Assembly (NCBI RefSeq): GCF_000715075.1
Contig: NC_134101.1
Coordinates: forward strand, 195,134,103-195,198,102
Length of the DNA stretch: 64,000 nucleotides
DNA from: Nicotiana tabacum
Taxonomy: Eukaryota > Streptophyta > Magnoliopsida > Solanales > Solanaceae
Reading direction: 5' to 3'
The translations under genes were made by a program, and so were the position numbers. This document shows positions 1 to 9,670 of the stretch, in pieces. Below the pieces are notes generated by a model. The model worked only from the letters and a program-made list of their open reading frames with translations, was not told the DNA's origin and ran no database searches. The first letter of the stretch is position 1. Every line of letters begins with the position of its first letter.

Positions 1-333
1 GTCATATAGAATCAGTCAAAAGAATTAAACAAAAGGTTAAACCTTCCCTATTTAACTCTAGCTAATCCCACTTGGGCAAAGGTTGTGGAAACCGATGCTT
101 CCGATATTGGTTATGGTGGGATATTAAAACAATGCTCTCCAATGGATAAACAAGAATATCTTGTTCAGTTTTACTCAGGAAAGTGGAATGACTCCCAGAA
201 AAATTATGCAACTGTAGCTAGGGAAATTCTTGCTATAGTGAAATGTGTTATAAAATTTTAGACTGATTTATACAATCAGAAATTTTTAATTAAAACTGAT
301 TGCCAAACTGTAAAGTTTAACTTTAATAAAGAA
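1..333 (+). pseudogene. V1 pararetrovirus RNase H fragment
   Basis: This is the RNase H domain of the V1 pararetrovirus polyprotein, which would degrade the RNA template during reverse transcription. The catalytic Asp (TDAS, codon near 94), Glu (AREIL, near 223) and Asp (KTDC, near 298) are visible, and it closely matches the fuller copy at 16144-16878. A TAG at 259-261 replaces a Gln codon, and a small deletion near 45-50 shifts the frame. The domain is cut off before its C-terminal end, where the sequence switches to the viral promoter region within ACTTTAATAAAGAA. The 5' part lies outside the window. Confidence 0.85.
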
Positions 334-1030
334 ACAGACTCCTCCATCATTACAAGGAATCTACTTTTATAAAGTAGTCTGTCCGTTAGCAATTATAAGT
401 GCTTTTACTTTATATCTTGTTGGCCATGTGTAAATCATTTTTGTCGGCCACAGAACTGTTTTAGTTTTATTTGATTGTAACTGATCCATTATATAAGGAT
501 CATTTCATTACTTAGAGAAGAAGACATTAGCCAACGCTCTCCTTTCTCTCTATCTTTTATCTACTCTTGTATAGAACCCCTCTGTAGTCTTTTGTATAAG
601 AAATAAAAATCAAAAAGGTCATTTGGCTAGAAATCCAGTGGTCTCGGGTATCGTATTCTACTCTTCTCTATTTACTTATTTATCTTGTAGTACCGTTTAG
701 CCTAAATGATATGCTAATCAGGTAAGTGTTAGACTTAGTATTCATAGGCTATTTATGAAGCATGTTTTGTAGCTAAGAGTCTACTGTATCATCCCGATGA
801 GGTCATAGGTTAAGAACTGTTTAGACCAGGCAGTTACCAATTTCGACAGTAAACCTCGGTTAGGCCAACCTAACCGGTGGTTCTCGGTTAAACGCGTTTA
901 GTCAGAGTGGACGTTGAAGGGTTATGAGGAGCACCGTGGTTTAAGGTTTAACTAGAGGTTAGTAGCTAGCCAGGGCTGAAGTTTTGATAATTTATTCCTG
1001 GAACCTCATCGGAAGCGATCCTTAGCCCCT
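320..1030 (+). promoter_or_regulatory. V1 promoter/leader region, copy A
   Basis: This is a second copy of the V1 intergenic promoter and leader, collinear with 27588-28296. It holds a TATA box (ATTATATAAGG at 488-498) flanked by GATCC and GGATC, a pyrimidine-rich stretch at about 538-560, and an AATAAA at 602-607. The position of TATA and polyadenylation signal before a long non-coding leader is usual for caulimovirid pregenomic RNA. The copy stops a few bases before the primer-binding site, which is missing, and is joined directly to a coat-region fragment. No gene is seen in it. Confidence 0.75.
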
Positions 1031-1128
1031 AAGATTATTGCTTTTGTTCCTTGCTTTATGTCTAAGCATGTTTATAACTATGTTTCTGTCTTAGAAAGAG
1101 ATTATACACTCACTAGTGGAAAAATTGT
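1031..1128 (+). pseudogene. V1 coat-region fragment
   Basis: A short piece is nearly identical to the start of the V1 coat region at 42531-42628 and encodes FVPCFMSKHVYNY-like sequence. It is joined on the left to the viral leader and on the right to the reverse transcriptase, so the primer site, movement protein, most of the coat protein and the protease are all missing between its neighbours. It has no function of its own and records a multi-step deletion or template switching. Confidence 0.7.
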
Positions 1129-1453
1129 TAAAGAATGCGCCATCCGAATTTCAAAAAATTATGAATGATATCTTCCTTCCTTATATGGATTTCATAATTG
1201 TATATATTGATGATATCTTGATATTTTCAAAAAATATCGAGGCTCATTTTAAACATTTAGATTTGTTTAAAAAAATTAATATTCAAAATGGTTTAGTTAT
1301 ATCCAAACCCAAAATGATGATTTTTCAAAATAACATTAGATTTCTCGGTCATAATATCGACAAGGGTAGAATTATTCGCATTAATAGAAGTATTAAATTT
1401 GCTTCTAAGTTCCCTGATATTATCACCGATAAGACCCAACTTCAACGATTCCT
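1129..1453 (+). pseudogene. V1 reverse transcriptase fragment (sense)
   Basis: Central to C-terminal part of a caulimovirid reverse transcriptase. The catalytic YIDD lies at about 1203-1214, preceded by [11 protein letters not shown] and followed by FLGHNIDKGRI and a QRFL motif of the RT connection region. The frame is open across the fragment, but there is no N-terminal part, because it fuses to a coat fragment at about 1128, and no RNase H follows. It ends where an inverted copy of the same RT begins. Confidence 0.85.
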
Positions 1454-1571
1454 AGAGGCTCAATATTTTTTGAAAATATCAAGATATCATCAATATATAC
1501 AATTATGAAATCCGTATAAGGAAGGATGATATCATTCATAATTTTTTGAAATTCGGATGGCGCATTCTTTA
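1129..1571. repeat. Inverted repeat of V1 RT sequence
   Basis: The segments at about 1129-1245 and 1455-1571 are near-perfect reverse complements of about 117 bp, separated by about 210 bp of single-copy RT sequence. A transcript across this site would fold into a long hairpin over the RT catalytic region. Confidence 0.85.
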
Positions 1572-1782
1572 AACCAAAGGGCATTACATTTCATTCATAT
1601 TGACCCATTGGAACATTAAAGGCAGTTTTATACCTATCCGATTCAGATATCTGAATTTGCCAATAACCTGATTTCAAGTCAAATTTCATAAATATAATGG
1701 CTTCATGTAATCTATCTAATAAGTCCTTCTTATTAGGAATAGGATATCTAATCCATTTCAAGACCTTATTAAGGGGCTTGTA
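1454..1782 (-). pseudogene. V1 reverse transcriptase fragment (inverted)
   Basis: Read on the minus strand this encodes the RT fingers and palm: KWIRYPIPNKKDLL, KFDLKSGYWQIQI, KTAFNVPMGQYE, then [13 protein letters not shown] and the start of the YIDD region. A TGA (plus positions 1591-1593) replaces the Trp before NVMPFG. It is the upstream neighbour of the sense fragment in the viral genome but lies in opposite orientation, so this is an inverted junction within V1. At about 1782 it is fused to the gag start of an antisense gypsy element. Confidence 0.85.
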
Positions 1783-2030
1783 GGGGACATGGGTGCCTGA
1801 TCATCTCGGGTAGCGCGTGTCCTCATCATCTTTGAGAGAATAGAATATAGAAGTTTAGAGTTGTGATGTCAAAATATCGCATGACAAGGAAATCAAATGA
1901 AGTGAAATTTTCCTAACAGTTACATAGTCTCTCGTAGATAAGTACAGACGTCTCCATACCGATCAGCGAGACTCTAATGAACCAGCTTGTGAATTATGAC
2001 ACTTATGAACCTAGAGCTCTGATACCAACT
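1783..2030 (-). pseudogene. Gypsy-1 leader, primer site and gag start
   Basis: On the minus strand, just after the LTR, TGGTATCAGAGCTC (2014-2027) matches the initiator tRNA-Met primer site. A leader of about 185 nt follows, then an ATG at 1829 opening MMRTRATRDDQAP, a basic start usual for chromovirus Gag in plants. Only about 15 codons remain before the sequence joins inverted pararetrovirus RT. The rest of the element and its 3' LTR are absent from this position. Confidence 0.7.
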
Positions 2031-4806
2031 TGTCACGACCCCAGTTCGCCCTCCGTGAACTATCGTGACGGTACCTAGTCTCTACGACTAGGTAAGCCAA
2101 ACAAATGCGGAACATAACGGAAATTGCGGAAGAAATAATCAAAAACCAAAATAACTGAATGGAAACAATAGTTATAATGCCGCTCGGCATAAACAACACA
2201 ACATTCTCAAAACCAAGTACACTATCCCAAAATCTAGAAACTCATGGAACCACAAGCCTTTGGAATATCTAAAAATCTAACTCCAGAATATCTAACAAGA
2301 AAGAAAGTACAGAAAGGCAATGTTTAACAGCTAGAATAGAAAGGGACTTCTCGGTCTGCGGATACGGTAGATGTACCTCGAAGTCTCTAGAGCAGTCGCT
2401 TCCCTCAAGGATGGTAGGCCTGAGTAGCGGTACCTGGATCTGCATATGAAAAACATGCGCAGAAGAGGCATGAGTACACCACAACGGTACTCAGTAAGTA
2501 CCAAGCCTAACCTCGGTTGGGTAGTGACGAGAAAGGTCAGGGCTCTACTGAGGTTAAATAAAATATAAGGATCAACAGTATAGAACAGAACAGTATAAAA
2601 AGTACGGCAATAAAATAACACAGGATGTACAAGACAACAACAACTATACAGAAACAAGGTAAACACGGAAAGGAAATATAGCTTAGCACCAATAATAACA
2701 ATCGAGGATCTCCCAGGATACCGTCCTATAGTCCCATATGTACATATCCAGTAGATATCCCGGGATCCCGTCCCGTAGTCCAACTCATAGTGCGTGGAGA
2801 TCTATCGAAATCCTGTTCCGTAGTCCCAAATGTAAATACCAGTATTGGGGGAATCTACCTGGTGCATTCCCGTAGTTCCATATAACTATGCAGGGGGATC
2901 TACCAGAATCCCACATCCGTAGTCCCAAAATAAACATACAAGGGGGAGGTACCAGAATCCCACATACGTAGTCCCAAAATAAATACACAACAGCAATAGG
3001 AAAATATATAGAAATAACAAAACATCATATCAAGGCAACAAGTGATTCTAGCCTCGCATGCTGCACAAAATTCTGGTAAGACAGTGTGAGCAAGTAAAGC
3101 AGTTAAGTGACTTAGACATACTTTCCTAAGCTAACAATAGGCTTAATAGTGCAAGTAATAGAAACAAGAAAGGAAACATACTAGTAATTACTTAAAGAAA
3201 ACCGGATTTCCAACAATCAGCAAAAGTATGCACTCATCACCTCACGTACAAGGCATTTCAATTACCAAATATACCAATCCTAAGGGGAAGGTCCCCCACA
3301 CAAGGTTAGACAAGCCACTTACCTCGAACCGGATCAAAATCAATCCGAAACCACGCTCTTGCCACGAGTACTCAACTCCAAATGACCCAAATCTATTCAA
3401 TTCAATTTCATAATGTAAATAACACTTCAAGTAACTGATTCTACAAAGAAATTCTAATCTAAAATGCGAAATTAGGTAAAATGACCAAAACGCCCCTCGG
3501 GCCCAAGTCTCAGAATCGGGTAAAATTTATATTTTTAGAATCCTCACACTCTCATGAGTCTAACCATATCAAAATTATCCCAATCTGATGTAAAATCCCC
3601 AATCAAAACTCAATTTCTTGGTCTATGAACTTTTCTCCCAATTTCCATCAAAATTTTGAACTTAAAGGATGGATTTAAGTGTAGGTTCATGGAAATTAGT
3701 CTAAACCGAGTAGGAATTACTTACCCAAATTGACCATGTGAAAATCTCTTCAAAAATTGCATTCTCCCGAGCTCCCAAGTCCAAAATATGAATTATGACT
3801 CAAACCCTCGATTTTGGGTTTTAAAAATCTGCCTAGGGATTCCCTTAATCGCGAACGCGGTCAAACCTTCCCGTTCGCGAAGCACAAATTGAAGTTGACC
3901 ATTTTTCATTCTTCGCGCACGCGTCCCCTTCTTCACGAAGGCTAAGACTCAGCTCCCAGCCCATCACGGACGCGGCCCCCTTCTCGCAAATGCGTAGATC
4001 AAGACCCCAGCCCTTCACGAACGCGAAGGCCAAACCTTTAGCTCCATGTCCTATCCCTTCGCGAACGCGATGGCCAGTCATGAACGCGATGGCCAGTTGC
4101 GAACGTGAAGAACAACTGGTCTGCAACACACCAGCAGTTTTTTCTGCAACTTCAAACATCAAGAAATGGTCCGGTTAACCACCCGAAACTCACCTAAGGC
4201 TCCCGAGACCTCAAACAAACATACGACCATATCCTATAACTTCATTAAAACTTGTTCCAACCTTTTGTAATGCACAAAACAACATCAAAACACCTATTTC
4301 TCATCGGATTCAAGCCTAAGAATTCCAAAAACTCTAAAAATACGCTTTCGATCAAAAAGCCTATCAAACTTCATCCGAATGACCTGAAATTTTGCACTCA
4401 CATCACATTCAATACTACGGAGCTACTCCAACTTCTGGAATTATATTCCGACCCTCAGATCAAAATCTCGCTATCGAACCAGAAACTTCAAAAATTCAAC
4501 TTTCGGCATTTCAAGCCTAAATTAGTTACAGACCTCCAAAACACAGTCCGAACACACCCCTAAGCCCAAAATCACCCAACGAAGCTAATGGAACCATCGG
4601 ATTTCCATTTCAAGGCCGTCTTCACACTGTTCCAACTATGGTCAACTCTCAACTTAAGCTCTCATTTAGGGACTAAGTGTCCCAAAACTCTCCGAAACTC
4701 AAAATCGAACATTCCGCCGAATCAAACTAGCAGAAATAAAATTGGGGAAAGTATTTAATAGGGGATCGGGGCGTAAATTCTTAAGATGACCAGCCGGGTC
4801 GCCACA
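2031..4806 (-). mobile_element. Gypsy-1 5' LTR (antisense)
   Basis: A 2776-bp LTR of the same family as gypsy-2. On the minus strand it begins TGTGGCGACC at 4806 and ends GGTCGTGACA at 2031, followed by the tRNA-Met primer site. It carries two internal repeat blocks: a CpG-rich degenerate block with GCGAACGCG units at about 3845-4110, and about 49-bp units with GGGACTACGGATGTGG-like cores at about 2740-3000. Open frames inside it are antisense or repeat-derived and not judged genes. It sits within an LTR-B sequence of opposite orientation. Confidence 0.8.
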
Positions 4807-5526
4807 TGTTGTTGTGATATTATTGTTCCCTTACCGGGATGTTGTTGAAATATAATTGTTCCCTTGTCGGGATTCTTTTGTGATTGTTGTTGATTTGTAA
4901 ATGGGATCGGGTGGCATGCTGCCACAAAAATATATGAAATGGGAGCGGGTTGAACGCCTGCAATGGGATATGTGAGATGGGAGCGGGTCGCACGCCTGCA
5001 ACGAGATATGTGAAATGGGAGCGGGTTGCACGCCTGCAACGAGATATGTGAAATGGGAGTGAGTTCCATGCCTACAACGAGATATGTGAAATGGGATCGG
5101 GTTGCATGCCTGCAATGAGATATGTGAAATGGGATCGGGTTACACGCTTGCAACGAGATACATGAAATGGGATAGAGTTGCATGCCTGCAACGAGATGTG
5201 AAACGAAAGTGAACTCTGCATTTGTTTTCCCTATCCGTGTTTGTAATTGGATTTTGGTTTCTTTACATTCTCTTGATATTCTGTTGTTATCTGTTATTCC
5301 TCGAAGCATGTTTCCCTTTCCCAATTTTAGTTGTAATTATCTGCTTCTATTTTCGCTATTTATGATATAACTGCAAAGGTTTATTTGGTAGTCTGCTCCT
5401 TGCCTCGTCACTACTTCGCTGAGGTTAGGCTAGGCACTTACTAGCACATGGGGTCGGTTGTGCTGATGCTACACTCTACACTATGTGCAAATACTGATAC
5501 CGGAGCAGTTGGACCGTAGTGAGGTT
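4807..5526 (+). mobile_element. LTR-B (sense), left part
   Basis: Middle portion of a second gypsy LTR family, recognised by its 38-bp tandem block and by TTCCCTTACCGGGATGTTGT-like units that also occur in reverse at 45450-45560. Its 5' part is missing at the gypsy-1 boundary. It is interrupted at 5526 by the copia element and resumes at 15735. No gene is seen. Confidence 0.75.
4937..5200 (+). repeat. 38-bp tandem repeat in LTR-B
   Basis: About seven tandem units of 38 bp, each with an AAATGGGAGCGGGTTGCACG-like first half and CCTGCAACGAGATATGTG second half. They differ by scattered C/T and G/A changes. Their translation on the minus strand is a repetitive Cys/His-rich open frame that should not be taken for a zinc-finger gene. 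Confidence 0.9.
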
Positions 5527-6510
5527 TGATGTTTTAAGCGTTAATACCACACAAGAGGGGGGAGGGTGATTTGTGTGGTACCCAATTTTTGATCTAGAAG
5601 AACCAGGTTCTTATAGGTGTTCTAACTGCTACTGTTTGCGGAATTAAAAGTACATAAAATAAAGAACACAGAGATTTTACATGGAAAACACCTGGCTCAA
5701 AAGGTGAAAAAACCACGACCTACTACTCAGTCGGATTTTCCCAAACTTTCACTAAAATCACTAAGCCAAAACAGCATTTACAAAACTCTTTGTAAACCTA
5801 AGGATTAACTCTAATCCCGTTGTAGCACATAGCCTTAATTGTTGCGACAACTTCAAGTTAGCCTATAACTTGAACTCTCAAAGTACCTAATACAATTGCT
5901 TCTATGAAAGTTGGAAAGGTACAACTTTTAACCACCTACTACAATTGAACTAGAATAAGAAAAAACACAATGGAATTGGTTCTTCTATCTCGTTCAAATA
6001 GCTTCAAGAGTGCACACTCAATCTTACATAAATTGCTTGCAAAAATTGCCTTGCTCTTTTGCTTTCAATTTAGTTTAACTTCTGCATTTGTGCCACCTTG
6101 TAAAAGAGAACAATCACTGTTATTTAATAGGTTAGAAATCAGAGTTTAATTGGGATTTAATTTCTGATCTTCTATCGTAGTTGAGTCCTTGACGATATCA
6201 AACTCTAACACTCACTTTATCCAGATTATGTTCTCTTCATATAAGGAGTTGAGTCCTTGACGATATCAAACTCTAACACTCTCTTTATCCGGATTGTGTT
6301 CTCTTCATATAAGGAGACTTTCTTCCCTTATCCAATATGCAACCTATTTGATCAGATCAGGAGATATTGCTACTTGATCAGTGAGACTTATCTCGTTCAC
6401 ATGCATCTCACATGTATAGGTTGATCATGACTGTGCTTCACATGATGGACATGGTCCATGACTGAGTTCATTTGTCATTCTTCAAAACCTTACCTCTTCC
6501 TAGGCCAACA
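5527..6510 (-). repeat. Copia 3' LTR
   Basis: It pairs with 14758-15734. The two LTRs differ by point changes and by structure: this copy carries a 2 x 68-bp tandem duplication at 6181-6316, while the other has an unrelated-looking stretch in that place. This suggests a fairly old insertion. Confidence 0.9.
6181..6316. repeat. 68-bp tandem duplication in one copia LTR
   Basis: Two adjacent 68-bp units starting TTGAGTCCTTGACGATATCA differ at about four positions. The block is not present in the partner LTR. Confidence 0.85.
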
Positions 6511-7045
6511 AATTCCCCCTTTTTGATGATGACAAACTCTGTGCTTTTTACTGATCAAAGAACCTGTAAGAACTCAGCTTAACCATCAACACTAAACTTA
6601 GAAAATTACTTATCATCAAGGACCAGGTTAATTAGGTTATAAATATCACCTATTTCAGCACAATATCTCTTCCCCCTTTTGGCATCATCGTAAAGTTGCA
6701 TACACAATGTGAATTCCAGATTTTAATAAGTACTCATGGCCACTGGGGCAACTGCAAGTGCAATCATGGTACAATCATCAGTAATCAAACAAACATATTT
6801 AAACTATCAAGGTCAGAATGATCATTGAACAAGAGAGAACAACAATTGTCATTGATAGAGATATGTTTCTACAAACAAACCACAAAAATAAAGGAAAACA
6901 TTCAAACCATGAGCAAAAATAGAAACAATCCCTAATCTGGGTCACTGGGGGTGGGGGGTACTAGAACTAGTTCAGGAGACAGAAACTAGGAATCCTAAGG
7001 CTTGCAGGAACTGGAGGGTTGAGTTTGGAGAAGATTCAACATATT
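6511..7045 (-). promoter_or_regulatory. Copia 3' region with two polypurine tracts
   Basis: Minus-strand AAAAAGGGGGAATT abuts the 3' LTR (6511-6525) and is the likely plus-strand primer. A second tract, GATGATGCCAAAAGGGGGAA, lies about 150 bp further in (about 6669-6688), and both are preceded by GATGATG-like sequence. Multiple polypurine tracts are a known trait of Sireviruses. The rest of the stretch, to the end of the envelope-like frame, shows no coding sequence. Confidence 0.65.
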
Positions 7046-9045
7046 CTAAAGAATTCCATCATTCTTCTCCTTTTCTTTTGCAAGCTCAATTCTGAGACCA
7101 TCCCTCTCAGCTTCAACTTCAACCACACGAGCCTGGAGCCTGGCAATTTCAGCATCCTTAGCAGCATATTCCTGAACCAAAGTCCTAACCTTGCTGTTGA
7201 TTGGTGTCTTCAGAGATGAACCAGGTTCAACTGGATGGCATTGACTGGATAGTCACAAGCAATAAGAGTTTTGATGCCAAAGTGTTCTTTGCTTGAGGCC
7301 ATTTCCAATTTCTTCAAAGACACGTTCAGCCTGTCCAGAACTGTGGTCAGTATGAAGCCATATGGAGTAGCATGAGCCTTGGAGCCATTGCTGACCCTGT
7401 ATAGTAATTTGACAATGAGGGTAGGCCATTTGATTTGATTTCCTCTCTCAAGGCACTCCATAAGAACCAAGTCCATGTAGTTTGCAGTATGTCTTCTCTC
7501 TTGTCTGGGCAGTAGGTACTTGTTGACAAACTCAAACACAACCTTGTGCTCATGCCTCATCTCACTTTTCTGCACAGCCCTGGCTTCATTCACATCCTCT
7601 GAATCACAGAACCTCTTAGTGATCTCAAGAGAAGTAGGTAGGGAGTCCAGGCATGGCCACCTTCGCCTAGTGTAGTCATCAAATCCTTCAGAGGGTATAT
7701 CCAGAATGTTTTCCAGTTTCGCAGCATCAAATTGCATTGGGACTCCCTTCACCAAGCTATTGACAACCCCATCATTTCTTGCTAGTCTCCCATCCATCTG
7801 AAGGACCATGTCCTTCCAACCTTGAGCAGTTAACGAGTCAACCAACCTCATCATCCCTGGTTCCACCAGGTCCTTCAATAATCTACCTTTCTAAATTTTT
7901 CTCCTGCCAAAGATGGTAAACTTATCCTGTTCCTTCTCAAATTCCTCTTCTTTTTCTTCTCCACTCCACTCTTCATCATCTGAAGCTTTTGCTTGTTTAG
8001 CTTTCACTACAGATCTTGTCCTCTTGGCTAGTGAGGGTTCAGAAGCTACAGGCACAGAGGAAGACTTCATGGAGGAAGTCTTGGGCTTCTTAGGCATGAG
8101 TGTAGGAACCTTCACTAATGTACCCCTTTCCTGATGGACCAATTCCATCTCCTCTTCCTCAACAGCCACTGAGGATTCTGCAATCTTTCCCTTTCCTTTG
8201 TCCATTTTATTTTTCTTGCTTTCTTCTAAAGCCTTTTATAGATCAGCTTCACTTTATTTTACCCTGCTTCTTGTAGCTCTACCCCTAGGCACTGAAGAGC
8301 CAGTAGGTGTTTGGGATAAGGCTTTTCTTTTCTTGGATGGCTTGGGAACATTTGGGGCTTTTGGTGTGGTAGCTTTGCATTTCTTTGGGTCATAACTTGC
8401 GCCAATATTTCTCAGTAGATCAACTAGGGTCTCTTTAGTAGATGAAACAGGTTCATCTCTTTTTTTGCTCAAATGAACCAACCCCTCAGTAGCGTCCCTA
8501 AACCCACTTCCCCCTGACTTAATGACACTCTCTTCTAACCTCTCTTGTCTAACCCCACATATAGCAAGAACTGATCCCTTCCCATTTCCCCTCTCTTCAC
8601 CATATGCACCCTCTCTCTCTTTTTCTTTTTTAGACTTCGTTTTACCTCCACTCCTACTCATCCCAGCCAGCTTAACATCCCTACTAGGTCCAAGCAGAAC
8701 AAACCTAGTTTCTAAGTTTTCAATAGCAGATGAACTTACCTCAGTAGGGAATTCTTGAGTCTTCTCAGAGTCAGAAGACCCATGTCCATCTCCCTCAGTC
8801 GCGGATTGACAAGATTCAGTCTCAGACCTAGAATCAAAATTTTGAGCTGGGCTTTCTTTCACTTGGCTAGCTTTCAACCTTTCGTTTAAAACCTTCCTCA
8901 GAGCCCCAGATGCTACAGTTTTTCGTGCAAGCATTTTCTACTTTCAAAACCTAGGTTTTTGAGATTCACTGGGTGGAGTAGATGAGGATGAATTTGAGGG
9001 AGAAGGTGGTGGAGGGGTTCCAGGATGATCTTGTGTGTTATACAT
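7046..9045 (-). pseudogene. Sirevirus envelope-like ORF (degenerate)
   Basis: A long ORF between pol and the 3' LTR, in the place of the Sirevirus envelope-like gene. From ATG at 9045 one frame runs through a Pro/Ser-rich start, a Ser/Lys-rich basic region with nuclear-signal-like runs (KPSKKRKAL), an acidic Lys/Glu block (DDEEWSGEEKEEEF), and a globular part (MDGRLARNDG through YGFILTTVLDRL) like the putative plant transposon protein family found in such elements. A shifted frame ends in a coiled coil (EIARLQARVVEVEAERD). The main frame is broken by in-frame stops near 8945, 8940, 8252, 8237 and 7890 and by a frameshift near 7215. No signal peptide or clear membrane segment is seen; the function is unproven. 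Confidence 0.65.
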
Positions 9046-9670
9046 GGTTGTTGATTTCTTGAGAGAATTTGGGAATTTTGGAGAGGAGGGCAATTGGAAT
9101 TGAAGAAATATTTTTGACGGTTTTAGAATTATGATGAAGGATGGAGAAGTGATGTGTATTTAAAAGAGAATTAGACAATTAATAGGTAACATCAACTTTT
9201 TCAGAGGTCAATTAGAAGTCTAATCAAACTGAAATTCCAGACTTTTAATGATAGATTTGGCTTCTCTGGACATTAGGCAAAATTTACGATGTAGAGTTCT
9301 AGATAGACGAAACTGGTTCAATGCTTAACGAATATAATTTTCTAGGAATTTTACAAGTATAGGACTTCTGCTCATGATTGAATTATTAGTCTTTCTAATT
9401 GTGCAGAGTATAGAAAACATACCTGAACTTTCATATGAAATCATACTGATAAACCAGGTTCTTCATTTTGAACTCTCTTGAACATGCCTCAAATGCCATA
9501 TAGAGAATTTTTTTGCAAGAGATCAGTGAATCATATAAACATATGGCACATGAGTATACTAATTAAGTATGAAGCTGAGTAAAAATTAATCTAGATATTT
9601 ACACACAGTTAGTTTTCCTAGCCAAATATATAATTTTTTTCATTGTGCATTCTAAGCTGGACATATTAGG
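9046..9670 (-). other. Non-coding spacer between copia pol and envelope-like ORF
   Basis: About 625 bp of AT-rich sequence between the end of RNase H and the envelope-like start. I see no open frame or repeat in it. It may hold signals for expressing the downstream ORF, but none is identifiable. Confidence 0.5.

Noticed and set aside
4937..5200. CRISPR-like array
   Set aside because: Units are contiguous with no unique spacers, and the context is a plant LTR.
4755..5324. A 189-codon minus-strand Cys/His-rich frame
   Set aside because: It is the translation of the 38-bp tandem repeat of LTR-B and changes with the repeat period.
7019..8758. Plus-strand frames opposite the copia envelope-like ORF
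   Set aside because: Shadows of the minus-strand frame, rich in Ser and Phe as expected from the complement of Glu/Lys-rich coding sequence.
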